NCBI GenBank assembly: GCA_036785325.1 | Contig: JAXIVH010000010.1 | Coordinates: forward strand, 4,957,198-5,021,197 | DNA: 64,000 bases | Reading direction: 5' to 3' | Source: Urophycis tenuis | Lineage: Eukaryota > Chordata > Actinopteri > Gadiformes > Phycidae | Shown here: one piece after another, positions 23,095 through 34,952 of the stretch | How the letters are laid out: the number at the start of each line of letters is the position of its first letter | How positions within the stretch are numbered: the stretch's first letter is position 1 | Notes under the pieces: generated by a model | Databases searched by the model: none | What the model was told of the DNA's origin: nothing | What the model saw: the letters and a program-made list of their open reading frames with translations, nothing else | Made by a program: the position numbers and the translations under genes

Positions 23095-23416
23095 CAAGAT
23101 TGGCTGTTAAAATATAAATCATGCATATTGTTCTGACAGTACAATACAGTGCAAAAGTACCCAGACAGTCACTCATTATTCACTATTCTAAACCTATAAG
23201 CACAATACATTGCATGCATAGTTTCCGCTACAGGGCAAATCGTTAACATAACATTTGACATCGGCCTAAATGGTATAAACACACATTGTGGAGGGATGAA
23301 CAAGTCCAAACTCATTTTTCATGTTTTTTACTTATTCTGTACTTAGTCTTACTCATTTATATGCTTAAAGCTGGAGAGGATTCTAATTATTTGTTCATGG
23401 CGGGTTGGCCAATGAA

Positions 23417-23523
23417 GTGTGTTCCTAATTTACAGAAAGGAGCTGGAGATGACAACAGGAAAATCAAGATTAATTATGGCTTGTTGATTGTTACAATGTT
23501 GCCTAGCCTTGCAACATATTGTC

Positions 23524-23572
<49 letters not shown>

Positions 23573-23657
23573 ATAGAAGCAGACTGGCAGACATGTAGAA
23601 AGACAGGCAGACAGGGATGTAGATAGACAGGCCCACAGAGACATATAGACAGGCATT

Positions 23658-23691
<34 letters not shown>

Positions 23692-23946
23692 GGCAGGCAG
23701 GCAGACAGACAGTCGCTGCCTGCGTGTGTACTGAACCAATCGTGAACAAACATGAAAGTGTGTCTCTAATTTACAGAGGAACTGGAGATGACAACAGGAA
23801 AATACAAGATTAATTAAGGATACTTAATTGTTTCAAAATGTTGCCTTCCCTTGCAACAGATTGTCACAGGCAGACAGACAGAAAAAATGGAAGAGAGACA
23901 GAACAGGGGCAGAGAAGCAGACATGTAGAAAGACAGGCAGGCATGT

Positions 23947-23977
<31 letters not shown>

Positions 23978-24075
23978 TAGACAGACAGACTGGTAAACAG
24001 AGACAGACAGACAGGGATGTAGACGGACAGGTTATCCAGAAACATATAGACAGGCATGTAGACGGAGAGAAGAAG
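23417..24075. repeat. Imperfect tandem duplication, period about 341 bp, containing (CAGA)n
   Basis: Copy 1 (from 23417) and copy 2 (from 23758) both contain TCTAATTTACAG-like starts, CTGGAGATGACAACAGGAAA, AAGATTAATTA, TGTTGCCT, CTTGCAACA-ATTGTCACAG, then CAGA repeats, GCAGACATGTAGAAAGACAG and AACATATAGACAGGCAT. The order is conserved, so it is one segmental tandem duplication. CAGA arrays have changed length independently. Confidence 0.85.
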
Positions 24076-24306
24076 ACAGACAGAAAGACACAAACAGACA
24101 CGCACACACACCCCCACACACACACACGTAGCTGTCTGCTCCAACACAAGCCTGTGTTTGTGCCGAGCCAGTCTGCGATTGAGACAATCTACTGGAGTGA
24201 CTGTGGCTGATTGAATCATCACACGCCGCTAATGACCATTTTATGCTCATAATATCATCACTGTTTTTGGAAGCACTTTTATGATTAATCGACCCACTCC
24301 CCTCCC

Positions 24307-24476
24307 CCACACAATCATCAACACACACACACACACAGGCACACACACACACACACACAGGCACACACACAGGCACACACACACACACACACACACTCAC
24401 ACACACACACACACACACGCACACACACTCACACACACACCCACACACACACACATGCACAGACGCACATACACAC
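24307..24476. repeat. Compound (CA)n array
   Basis: CA repeats with AGGCAC and CTCACAC interruptions. Confidence 0.95.
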
Positions 24477-25254
24477 CAAAATCCATTTTATGTTTTAAAT
24501 GTAGGGGGAAGACAGTTAAATAACAGCTTATGAAATACAAACCATACGCATCTGGACATAAACAAGGGGGGGGGGGGTTTCTTAAAAGGAGGACTGACCG
24601 ACAGCCCGAGTGGTGGCACATGTATGAGAGGGCTGGAGTGAACGGCACTCCACGTTTGGCCCAGAGGTTTCTACCTCTTTCAAAAGGGGTCTTCAGACCA
24701 ATGCATGGGCTGCACCTTTGTTTTACACGACTGCAGACAAGTGGGTCTCGTTCTACTGTTTTTTCCCTTCACCTTGTGCATCATGTTCCCCAGAACGGGA
24801 AGGGGGATGGGAGGGGGATGGGAGGGGGGGGCGGGGGTGCGTTACGTGGGGCTCCTGTCCGTCTCCTGCCGCTCGTCCCTGGAGGAGAACGCCGTGCTGC
24901 CCAACGCACGTCGCCGGTTCTTTTTCTGCACTTTGATCACCGCAAGTGTCACCGAAGGGTGCGTCTCGCCAAACGCCGCGCGTTCTGCCGTCTTTGTTGT
25001 TTTCCTGGAGAATTGTACCCCGCAACACCACCCCCCCCCCCCCCCCCCCCACCCACGCAAAAACACATTTTTAATCTCCATACCCGTTGTTCGACCCGGG
25101 TTAATAAAAGTGAAATCCTCGAATACATTATCGCATGTTCTTTATTTTTTCGATATGCTATTTTTTTCTTTCCCCCCCCTCCTTGTGTTCCTTCACTGCG
25201 CACATAAATAAACACTAAAGAGTGTGTGATTCATCCCCCTGCTCTCCTTTTTTT
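24477..25254. other. Intergenic stretch with G/C homopolymers
   Basis: Contains G12-13 near 24567, a G-rich segment 24789-24840, C20 at 25031-25050 and C8 near 25175. A plus-strand open frame at 24530-25207 crosses these homopolymers and lacks any known domain. I do not call it a gene. Confidence 0.5.
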
Positions 25255-25391
25255 CCCAGGAGAAAGGAGGAGAAGCAGCCAGGAGGAGGAGGAGGAGGAG
25301 GAGCAATACGCCCGGGAGAAGGAGGAGGAGGAGGAGGACGAGGAGGAGGAGGAGGAGGAGGAGGAGGAGCGAGGAGGAGGAGAGCCGGTCC

Positions 25392-25438
<47 letters not shown>

Positions 25439-25446
25439 GCGAGCGA
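25255..25446. repeat. Polypurine tract: (GGA)n, (GA)n, (GAGC)n
   Basis: About 190 bp that are almost entirely purine on the plus strand: AGGAGGAGG repeats, GA at 25397-25428, then GAGC units. Such tracts can form triplex (H-DNA). Confidence 0.9.
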
Positions 25447-25686
25447 CGAGACGCATGCGTGTGCGTGCCGTGGCCATGGCGCGGGTTCCGGCGCTGACTG
25501 TAATCCAACAGGACTGTTGCGGCTCATGAAAAAATCATGTCGTATAATCAAATCCAAGTAAAAAAACTCTGTGCCGGGGCCTCGCGGGACTCTCTGCCCG
25601 CCCCCTGAATATTTCATGTAATGGAGGTTCTCTCGCCACCCGCGGAAACTCTCAACAGTTCAGGATCGCGTGCAAATATTGACTGT

Positions 25687-25722
25687 TGTGTGTGTGTGTG
25701 TGTGTGTGTGGGGGGGGGGGGG
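25687..25722. repeat. (TG)n followed by a G run
   Basis: About 11 TG units, then a G12-13 run. Confidence 0.9.
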
Positions 25723-25798
25723 CACGCGAGGGGAGCTGTGCCACAGAGCCTGAGTGAGTTTTATAAATAATGATAATCACATGTGACATCCCTCACAG

Positions 25799-25995
25799 CG
25801 GGGGGAGGGGGGGGGGGGGGGTGAGGGGGGAGGGTGAGGGGGGAGGAGGGGGGGGTCACATCCCACATCCTCTTGCTGGATGTGGACTGAGTGCCGCCCT
25901 ACTGTATGGATGTGTGGCTGCGCGGGATGGAGGGACACTGCTTGAGATGGCAGCCGAAAGGAAGGGAGGGAGGGAGGGAGGGAGGGAGGGAGGGA

Positions 25996-26043
<48 letters not shown>

Positions 26044-26046
26044 GAA
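25799..26046. repeat. G-rich and (GGGA)n/(GA)n tracts
   Basis: G-rich at 25800-25856, then unique sequence, then GGGA tetramers at 25962-25996 and GA at 25998-26042. Confidence 0.88.
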
Positions 26047-26278
26047 GGAGATACTGAAAGAGGCTGACTGTAGGGTTTGAGAGTATTCTTGGCGTTTGAA
26101 TAGCCAGGCAGTGGCCTTAGCTTTGGTCCCATGACGCGGGCTTCTCACTGCCAGCCGCCATCTTGGTATAGGAGGAAGGTGGGGGTGGGAGGTGAGGGTG
26201 GGGTGGGGGGGCGGGGGAGAACAGTGGAGTGGGGTTCAAGGGAAACATGACCCCAATTTTGAGATGGCCTCAAATTGT

Positions 26279-26304
26279 CCCCCCCCCCCCCCCCCCCCCC
26301 CCCC
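26279..26304. repeat. C26 homopolymer
   Basis: Uninterrupted C run. Confidence 0.92.
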
Positions 26305-26506
26305 ACGATGAAAATGTAACAAAATAAACACAGTGACAATAGCCTATATTGTTCCCATTAATAAAAGGACAGCCCCAACTAGGACTTTTGAGCCTCTTAG
26401 ATAAATCCAACCCAAAACAAGCTCAGCCACAATATTTTGGGTCGGACAATTGTGAGGGAAGCCAGAACAGGGATGTCTTTTTTTTTTTTCATCTTATATG
26501 GAGACT

Positions 26507-26532
26507 CCCCCCCCCCCCCCCCCCCCCCCCCC
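26507..26532. repeat. C26 homopolymer
   Basis: Uninterrupted C run, then ACCCCCCACGCCCCC. Confidence 0.92.
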
Positions 26533-26645
26533 ACCCCCCACGCCCCCTAAAGCCAGTTAGTAATTTGGAAACTGAACCCCCACCAGCGTGGAAGTGAAAC
26601 ACACGCCCTTGGGACCTGCTGTATTGTGTCCAGATATCCAGGCAG

Positions 26646-26669
26646 TGTGTGTGTGTGTGTGTGTGTGTG
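26646..26669. repeat. Short (TG)n
   Basis: About 11 TG units. Confidence 0.9.
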
Positions 26670-27301
26670 GGACACACTGCAGTCCCAGCCTGCCCCACCT
26701 CACTTACCATTCAAATAACCACATCTTCACTTCACTAAATGGTCTCAGAGTTATAAAATCAGGGCTCATGCTCAGGGCTTTAGCTTGCACTATACACATA
26801 CGTCGTCGTCCTTTCTTCCATATTTTCTTTCCCCCCATCGTGGCCAATTTCCACAACATGCACCAACCGCGCCATGCAGACGTTTATTGCCGAGCGCGTC
26901 GCGCCGAATGCTCTCTCAGATTACGTAGGCGTGTAAACAATCATATGAATGGCGCATTATGCCTGTAATGAGGTTAGGGACACACCGTTCACACTACACA
27001 GACAATGTGCTTGCTTACATGTGTGTGCCTCCATTCAGGAGTCCCAGGGTTGTGATCGATTCACCTGAGACGCTTTTTAGTGCCAGGTGTAAACAAGGCC
27101 GAGGGCTTTTAATACGGGGATTTTTTTTTTATCACCCCCTTGCAGAGGAGACATATACGTCTCCGTGGGTTCTGTTGAGCTGCGGGATTGTTTGGGCTGG
27201 AATGTTTAACAAAGAAGGACTCGTTGTAGCCCGCTTCCCTTTTAGTGACGGTCCTTTGATCCGTCCTTAATTACAGTACATATAAGGGGGGGGAGAACGT
27301 T
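26670..27301. other. Intergenic stretch, no gene recognised
   Basis: Unique mixed-composition sequence with a T10 run at 27120 and a G9 run near 27286. Nothing recognised. Confidence 0.5.
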
Positions 27302-27354
27302 ACACACAACACACACACACACACACACAGGCATACATACTTAAACACATGCAG

Positions 27355-27401
<47 letters not shown>

Positions 27402-27582
27402 GACTCACACACACATACTCACACACTCACACACACACATACTTAAACACATGCCGGCACAGATACACACACACAGACTCACATACTTAAACACATGCAG
27501 GTACACACAAACACACACACTCACAGACTCACACACACATACTTAAACACATGCCGGTACACACATACTTAAACACATGCAG

Positions 27583-27620
<38 letters not shown>

Positions 27621-27656
27621 ACACACTTAAACACATGCAGGCACACACACACACAC
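27302..27656. repeat. (CA)n array carrying a minisatellite motif
   Basis: The motif TTAAACACATGC-(A/C)GG-(T/C)AC occurs six times (27341, 27443, 27487, 27543, 27569, 27627), always preceded by CATAC or ACACAC and separated by CA repeats and CACTCACAGACTCAC segments. Unit spacing is irregular (26-102 bp). Confidence 0.9.
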
Positions 27657-28130
27657 GCCAGGGGAGGCGTCCGTGGCGTTTTCCCTCTGCGAGTGGACAT
27701 TGGCAATTATAGTGCAATGAAGTGTGGCTTCAGTCAGACAGTGTGAAAAGCAAACTGCTTCCTGGTGCTGGTAATGCCGGCGAGTGGAGCCACCCGCGTG
27801 CATTATCGGCTCCGTTCAGACGTGGTAATTGAGGCTCAATGGTGTTATGAGTCTGTCTGAGAGGCTAATAAATGCATCTCCTCGTGGCTAGTGGCGAAAT
27901 CCGATCCTGTCTGCACATTATTTACCATGCCCCAATCCGCCGCCGGTGCCAGGAAGCCTCACGCCGTTTATGGGGCCGGCTCATCAACTGACTGTTGCTC
28001 TCGCCGAGCGAGGCCGGTGGAGAGGCGATAACGACGTTAACCCCCCGCGGCAATCGCACCGGCAACGCACGTTTGAGTTTCCACACTGAGTGACATGTGA
28101 TTACGCCACAGAGAGTGGGCGTGTTCTTCA
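27657..28130. other. Unique stretch, possible regulatory DNA
   Basis: Complex, non-repetitive sequence with GGCAATTATAGTGC, GTGGTAATTGAGG and GAGGCTAATAAATGC motifs of homeodomain-site type. No coding frame of note. Function unknown. Confidence 0.25.
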
Positions 28131-28153
28131 GGGGGGGGGGGGGGGGGGGGGGG
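28131..28153. repeat. G23 homopolymer
   Basis: Uninterrupted G run, followed by several shorter G runs to 28208. Confidence 0.92.
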
Positions 28154-28420
28154 AGGCGGGGTAGACCAGGAGGGGGGGGGTCCCTGATGTCCACACGATG
28201 GGAAGGGGGGGCCCGATGTAGTCTTACGGGGCCCCCCTCTGGAGCCCTGCAGGGGCCAAACACAGGAGTTTGCGGCAGCAGCTGATGCAATGCGGTGATG
28301 GTTCCGAAGGTTCTTCTCTATGTGGGAGGCTAGGCTCTTACCAGGCTTTTACCCTCCTATAAAATATCTAAATAAAACTGAACTCTGCATACCATCCATC
28401 CTCTTAAAAAAAAACAACCT

Positions 28421-28450
28421 AACAAAACAAAACAAAACAAAAAAAACCTA
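28421..28450. repeat. (AAAAC)n tract
   Basis: Four to five AAAAC units. It directly precedes the LINE/SINE-tail repeat at 28487. Confidence 0.85.
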
Positions 28451-28486
28451 ATGCTCTTATTTGTTGTACGTCTTGGCACTTTAATC

Positions 28487-28670
28487 GCTCTTTGTAATTT
28501 GGCACTTAGTCAGAGATGTTGTATACTAGCAATGGTTCACCTAGCAATTGAAATGCTTGAAACTTGTTCCGGTGACTTTCTTACTGTATTAGCAGCAAGG
28601 AAATGTTTCACCTTCTTATGACGCTTTGGATAAAAGCGTCTGCTAAATGCCCGAAATGTAATGTAAATGT
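28487..28670 (+). repeat. Fish LINE/SINE 3' tail repeat, copy 1
   Basis: It starts GCTCTTTGTAA and contains AGAGATGTTGTATACTAGCA. It ends with GCTTTGGATAAAAGCGTCTG, CTAAATG and short TAAATG repeats. The GGATAAAAGCGTCTGCTAAATG-type end is a very common teleost retroposon 3' tail (LINE2-like). Copy 2 at 31404 aligns along its full length. This copy lacks about 20 bp (GATGTACTCTTTGTAAGTC-like) present in copy 2. Family name not certain. Confidence 0.75.
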
Positions 28671-28902
28671 AAAACACAGTCTGGCACTTGCAGACAGAAT
28701 ATAACAAAATACACTTTTTAAATCAAAGAAAATAAAGGTTTCCACGTTTCTCGCGTGTTTTTGCTCGCTGGTTCATATAACCTACTTTTCCTTCAGCTTG
28801 CGTTCTTCTCTCTGACTAGCATTCCCCGAAACAGGAAGTTGCAACCAGCCACTCTGATTGGCTGACTAATTTAAGCGACACAACGTCCTGTAAGAATCAA
28901 TA

Positions 28903-29544
28903 CAGTGAAAACCGCTTTTAGTGATCACGTTGGTCCGGAGTCAATATGATCATGGTGGTTGATTACTATACTATACCGAATTTTTACTATTTCACTTAAT
29001 TCTTTATGCAGAACATCATCTAAATGCCATTTGTATTGTTTTTTCAATGAGAAAAATTTAACGAAACGGACAACTTTAGCATTTACTGCCATGACTGTCT
29101 CTCGTTGTTTAATTAGACTACACAAGGTAGCCTGAGGAATCCCAAGTTTCGCTGCAGCATCTCTTTGGCTCGTTTTTGGCTATTTGTCATAAGCCTTGAG
29201 GAGACTACGTTTTTCATTGAGAGAAAATGACTTCCTTTTTCCAGCCATGATTCACGAATGTCGCACGTGCTGCGCGGTGTCAACTCTTTACCGTTAGCTA
29301 GAGGCAGAAAACGTCCAGCAAGGAATCACGGGAGTAAAAATAAAATACACATAGTTTTAAAATATTTATTGCACATGTTTTCATTCATAAAGTGCCCAAA
29401 AAAGAACACTATAAGCGGATTTCTTGATAACTATAAACAAATTATTTAAAAAGCATTTGTATAGAAATTATTCTGTCCCAAGCCTTTTGATCCATATAAG
29501 CGGTTGATAACTATATTCGTGATCACTATAAGCGGTTTCCACTG
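28903..29544 (-). mobile_element. Deleted pogo/Tigger-type DNA transposon (Tc1/mariner superfamily)
   Basis: Terminal inverted repeats of 26 bp with two mismatches (28903-28928 and 29519-29544), starting CAGTG and containing AAACCGCTT and AGTGATCAC. A TA precedes the left end, the expected target site, but TG follows the right end, so that half appears mutated. The right subterminal region repeats TATAAGCGG at 29409, 29495 and 29527. A transposase start lies inside on the minus strand. At 642 bp the element is far shorter than an autonomous pogo-type element (about 2 kb or more), so most of the catalytic domain is deleted. Confidence 0.88.
28925..29248 (-). pseudogene. Remnant pogo-type transposase, CENP-B-like N-terminus
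   Basis: From the ATG at 29248 (minus strand) the frame reads 22 codons starting MAGKRKSFSLNEKRSLLKAY. An in-frame TAG follows at 29182-29180. It then continues through AAAKLGIPQATLCSLIKQRE and runs to a TGA inside the left terminal repeat (28925). Basic N-end, SLNEKR helix, A-x-x-L-G-I-P-x-x-T-L turn and K-x-R-E end match the CENP-B/pogo N-terminal helix-turn-helix that binds element ends. The second DNA-binding half and the DDE catalytic domain are absent. The last about 50 codons match nothing I recognise and may cross the deletion junction. Not functional. Confidence 0.85.
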
Positions 29545-31403
29545 TGTTGAAAATACTTGTTTTTGATCCTATTTATTAGACTAAATTATGGACTTTTATT
29601 TCTAATCTCAGAATATTTATTCAGAAATATTTTTTACTGTTATTTATTCAAGTATTGGTTCATCGCTATTTTAAATTAGGTTACAGGTGCATAAGAGCAT
29701 TGGTGGAGACGCTTCCCGTTTTAAAACACAAACTTTGAGGATGGTCATGGCATCGCCGGGGATTGCAGGCTTTTGTCGTCCCTGACTTTCCTGCTTTATC
29801 TGTGCTGGCTGCTGCTGAGGCGGCCGGCCGACGTGATGGAGGCCACCTCACCGAGAGGCCCCCGTGGCGGGTCCATGCACTCTTCTCAGTGTGAATCCTG
29901 CCCAGCGTCCCGCATGACCTTTCAAAGTTACTCACCGCAGGATTTAACCACCGAACAAAAAACAATTCCTCTGCCTGTGGACCGGGGATGCGCACCTTTC
30001 GTTGGGTGTGTGGACACTTTTAAAGGAATATGCCGGAAAAAAACAACAATTATTATTCGTAATTATTCATTTGACGCTTATTATACCCCAGAGAGCAATT
30101 TCTGATACTGTAAAGTTCACAGTTAACAGTTACGGTTAAACATAGAGGTCAGCAAAATTGTTTTCGCTGATGAATCCAAAACATTTTTATTAAAAAATAT
30201 TTAGGAAGATTCCAGCATTTAAATGAATATACCAAGGAATATACCAACAAAATAGACATTTGTTGTTTATTAGTTATCATCCCTCATAGTCTGATGTTGA
30301 TTTGCAAAAGAAAAGAGAGGCACAAATGCAACTCTTTGCTCAAAAAGAGATAGTATTTATAGTGCATGTATTAATGTACTGGAGTCCATAGGACAAAAAT
30401 AATTAGAACCCTCCCACATAACTGTGGTAAAAAGCTAATTAAAAAAAAGCTAATAACAGGAAATTAATTGGTTTGTGATGTCAAATTACATATATATCCA
30501 TTTATAAAAAAAACCCTGCACTTTCACGTTCACTTTCCAAATCAGTTTGGGAGCGATTCAATTTTACATGTGTTTACTTGTGTACCCTTTCAGTTAACTG
30601 TGCAAACTCCCTGGTTGTGAGTGTACAACTGGACTCGGGAAACATGTTTAGACAACAGTGGGGAAGCACACAGATTTGCAGACAGCAGTTTACCTGTAAT
30701 TACTTTTAGAGGTTGCACAAATAACAGAAAGAAAGGTGAACTTTTCACAATATTTATTTAGGCTTAAAATTTAATTTATCCCTGTCTGGCCTTTGTGGAA
30801 GATAATCAGGGGGAAAGTTTCTGCTGCTATATTCATCGAGTCCAGGTAACATTACTCTTCACCATTGTATTGTTGTGCTTCGGTGTGACAATACAGTTTT
30901 TGTAGAGTACACTGAAATATCTATAAAAGTGCGTTGTTCAGCAGAAGGTGACAATGCAAGAAATTATTAAAGAATCATGTTGATTATCCAGCCTAAGCAG
31001 AGTGACTTTGAAACATTTTTACCTCGAAACTACAAGCACACACTTCACTCTGGTCGGGGCTGTTTAGCCGTGCCAAATTTGTTAACCCTGCCGCACACAA
31101 AAAAATGATATGCCCTCAGGCTTTTGAAGGCTTTAATTTCTGGTGTGGTATGAGGTCTGCAGTGCAAGGTCACTCACTTACTGTGTCTACTGACTGGATA
31201 GCTGGTACATCGTTGAAGGACTTACATTTAACAAACGTACTGAACTAAATCATTAAATGACTCAAGATGTGTCATCAGAACGCAACCATTTCTTATTAAA
31301 GATTGTGGCTTCTCTGCAACAATGACACAGCCAGTAATACCTGTTCTGGGTCGGAATCTTGTGGTTTTGTTTGGGTCTGTGTGTGATCATTCACACACAT
31401 AAT
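29545..31403. other. Intergenic stretch, AT-rich, no gene recognised
   Basis: Two opposing open frames of 104-110 codons (29681-30105) overlap and lack known domains, so I leave them uncalled. 30100-31400 is AT-rich unique sequence. Confidence 0.5.
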
Positions 31404-31610
31404 TGCTCTTTGTAACTTAGCACTTAGCCAGAGATGTTGTATACTAGCAATGGTTAAATTACCGATTGAAATGCTTGAAACTTGTTTTGGTGACTTACTG
31501 TGTTACCAGTAATGAAATGTTTCACCTTCTTCTGACAGATGTACTCTTTGTAAGTCGCTTTGGATAAAAGCATCTGCTAAATGCTCTAAATGTAAATGTA
31601 AATGTAAATG
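31404..31610 (+). repeat. Fish LINE/SINE 3' tail repeat, copy 2
   Basis: Aligns with copy 1 at 28487 in the same orientation. Shared blocks include GCTCTTTGTAA, AGAGATGTTGTATACTAGCA, TGAAATGCTTGAAACTTGTT and GAAATGTTTCACCTTCTT. It ends GCTTTGGATAAAAGCATCTG, CTAAATG and four TAAATG units. It keeps the TGTAAGTCGCTTTGG segment missing from copy 1. Confidence 0.78.
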
Positions 31611-32690
31611 GTTCGAGTACCCTGGATGAGCTGCAGCCATGGAAGAAAACAAACAAACCAGATCAATTGAGATGTTACTAGATTCTCCCTAAAGAACCTC
31701 ACACTCTCCCCGAACATGGGTACATTTTGGAGTTGCATTTAAAAGATGGAGACAGCTTAGAGGCCATGCCAATGAGATGGTTCCTAATTTGCAAACAATG
31801 TATACATTGACAATTGTATACATTAGCTGATCAACTTACAGTGAAGGATTTGTCGTCGATTGCACTCGGCTAGTCTTGTCCTCGTGTTCGCTCGGTGATC
31901 CTTAACTTCTCTCTCTCAAAATTGAATTTGAATTGAATTTGGACAGCAGTACCCATTTTTAAACACCTGTTGTCAATGTTACACATTTCACCTTTAACAA
32001 TTTCATATCATGCGATAAATCTTCAATAGATTTTTAACATTGCAGAGTCCTTCATTGCACTTCCTTCCCAGCATCTGAAGCTCAGGCGTGTCTGTGTGTC
32101 ATGTGACTGCAAACAACTAACCAAAAGCACCGTGTCTAATTTCAGGACAGAGCTTAATAACCTGGCCTCCTTGGCCTTGGGTACATCACTGAGAGAGTTA
32201 AAACAAGGGACACAAGGGTCCTGTCTCTTTCATGAACAGGGACTGCGAGCAAAACTCATCCTACAACTACAGTCCCACTATTTCAGTGGATTGTTGATTG
32301 TTGTGTTGTTCATGCATCCTTATATTTCCGTTAATGGTCTCACTGTACACACATGTTGCTCTAATTTCCTTGACAGAAATATACCCTTTTTTTCACCAGG
32401 ACTAAAATAATTTTGGAGACAGTGGTTTCCTCTGTAAAAGGAGGTGGCAGGCTGGACAAATGAGAGAGATGGACGTGTTTGACAAAATGCATCGCTTGCC
32501 AAGCTCAACTCTTAGAGGGAATGCACTTTGCCCTATCCGGACAGTAATTGCATCATCAATTATACAGTTAAATGGTTTTCAAGACACCAGATGATATGGT
32601 CGCTATTAACCTCGCTGATCCTGACCAAGGTGAACGCTACATCTCTGGAGTATGACAAACGTGCCGTCAAGACAAGCACAGACATGCACG
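31611..32690. other. Intergenic stretch, no gene recognised
   Basis: Unique sequence with a GAATTTGAATTGAATTTG run near 31922. A 104-codon plus-strand frame (32096-32410) has no recognisable domain. Confidence 0.5.
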
Positions 32691-32767
32691 CGCGCGCACA
32701 CACACACCCCACACACACACCCACACACACACAAGCACACACACACACATAAACACGCGCACCCCAG

Positions 32768-32802
<35 letters not shown>
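32691..32802. repeat. Compound (CA)n array
   Basis: CGCGCGCACA start, then CA repeats with CCCCA and TAAACACGCGCACC interruptions. Confidence 0.95.
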
Positions 32803-32804
<2 letters not shown>

Positions 32805-33297
32805 TTCACAAAAACTGAAACAAAGATAATTCAGTTACCATGGAGTCTACTTAATTCACATCCCTATATTATTCATTTAGGACAGTTCTACAATATCTAA
32901 TCTCTAGAATTTCCTTTCCCTTCCAGTAGAAATGTTCTTGTCAAAATGACTACTGTTTTACACTTGGCTTTAATTCCAACATCTCCAGGTAAACATTTGA
33001 TAATTGAGCCCCCAAAGCCCACATTTCTACACAAATCCTAAAATGTTGCTCATCCAACATTTGTTTAAATTGTTTGTTTCTTTTTTATTTTCTTCTTTCA
33101 TCATTTGTTTGTTCTTTCAAGAGGTCATTCTAATTTTCTTATGTTCTCTCGTTCTTTATTCCTTTGAGTAATCAATGATGTCTTCAGCCCAAGTACTTTG
33201 CTGCATTTGCTGTTCTGTTTACTTTGCCCTGTTGTCTCTCTCCCATTCATTTTATATCATTTCTGTATCTTTTGCAGCCTCCCATTAGTGTGCAAGG

Positions 33298-33298
<1 letters not shown>

Positions 33299-33376
<78 letters not shown>

Positions 33377-33387
33377 TGTGTGTGTGC
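33299..33387. repeat. (TG)n array
   Basis: About 40 TG units with one TTTG variant. Confidence 0.97.
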
Positions 33388-33650
33388 CAGTTTCCTTGTG
33401 TGTCTGTATAAAGGCATTTCTTTTTTGTTCACTGGTGTGTGTTTGCTTCAGATACTCCCTATTCCTACTCTCAGTTCTGAAATGTATTTATTTACGTATT
33501 ATCCAACACAAGCTCATTTATTGGATATATACATATATGTTATAACCGCTTCACATCCTAATAATTAGCAGCGTGGAAAGATATTGACATTGATGTAGAC
33601 TTTCTTTGTGTATCTCTACAAAAAACTGTGTCGGCCTGATTGTGTACATC

Positions 33651-33732
<82 letters not shown>

Positions 33733-33748
33733 CGCGCTTGTGTGTGTA
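33651..33748. repeat. (TG)n array
   Basis: About 45 TG units ending TGCGTGCGCGCTTG. Confidence 0.97.
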
Positions 33749-34952
33749 ATGTTTGGTTTAAAATATACTTCAAATGTCTCTCTTTCTGCTTCATCAACCT
33801 TTGGGATTGAGTGGCCCTGATCCCACTGTGTAGTGAGCCACCATCCACATGGGGTCTGAAAGTGAATATGAAGTCCCCAGGGCCCAGCCTGCAGCGTGCC
33901 GGCATGGCATGCAGATGCCTGTTCAAGCCATAGATGCTTTTAGCTTGCTTCACTGCGGTCCCTTTTTCCAATAGCACAACACAGTCACAAGCAGAGATGT
34001 TGCGGGATGAATGCGGAACAGAATTTTCCATATCGGGTGGCTTTTGGCTAAGCACACATTCCGGCATTGTTTTGAGTGTGTTTTGGAGTCAGGTGGTATT
34101 TGCACTGGGTCTTGTTGCACTGTCATCACTTTAACACAGGGGCAAGCCATTTCCCTGTTACCTCTCTCTCCTCTCCTCCCGCGCTCACGATCAGTTACAC
34201 CAGCGTCCATGTCCACGCCGAGGCTTCCACTGAGCCGCGGCTGTCCGCTGGGCTCAACCATTTGCATTTGCATTGCCGTCCGTTGCTCCACATGTTAAGC
34301 AGTGTAGATATCTCTAAATCTCTCCAGATTAAGAGTGCATTGTTGGCTCCTCTTGCACAACACCGCAGTATCAATAATGGGAAGCTTTCGTTAACGGCAT
34401 GTTTCACTGACCTTGCATTTGTGATCAACGCTTTTATTATGAACACACAACTGTTTTGGTCCATTTTCATGAGAAAAGAACACTTTGTCCCGAGTCCACA
34501 GGATCTATTAAAAAAAAAAACCTTATAACCCTGCGAGATCCTCCACTCCTCATGCAGCCCTCCCCCCCCCCAGCAGTTCGGCGACAGCGTTGGCAAACAT
34601 CTGCAATCCGAAATCACCCGTCTGCTCACCGGGAGGGGGGCTCGGCCTCAGACATTTGACCCTGCGGCGGCCTGATTTGAATATACAAGACATAATGGTG
34701 GCGATACTTTCTTCACGTTGCTAATAGACGTCCCTTGGATGCAGTGGGAGTGGAGACGGGGGCGCAGGAGAACCTCCCTCTGGTGTCTGCGAGCCTTGGC
34801 CCCGTCCCGATTTTCAAACACGAATCAATGTGGCTCCACATAGACGTAAATTGAAACCATCTCTCTATTGACTTGTCACCAATTTAATTTTTTCAACTAC
34901 ATGGGTCAGAGAGAGGCCACCTAAGACATTTTCACATTTTCACAGCTTGCAC
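33749..34952. other. Intergenic stretch, no gene recognised
   Basis: Mixed-composition unique sequence. Several overlapping frames of 95-150 codons on both strands have no domain and cross an A10 run at 34511, so none is called. Confidence 0.5.

Noticed and set aside
23526..23576. CAGA and other tandem tracts considered as CRISPR-like arrays
   Set aside because: There are no spacers, the units are 2-6 bp, and this is vertebrate DNA. Ordinary microsatellites explain them.
24530..25207. 225-codon plus-strand frame
   Set aside because: It passes through G12, G-rich and C20 homopolymers, giving Gly and Pro runs, and has no domain.
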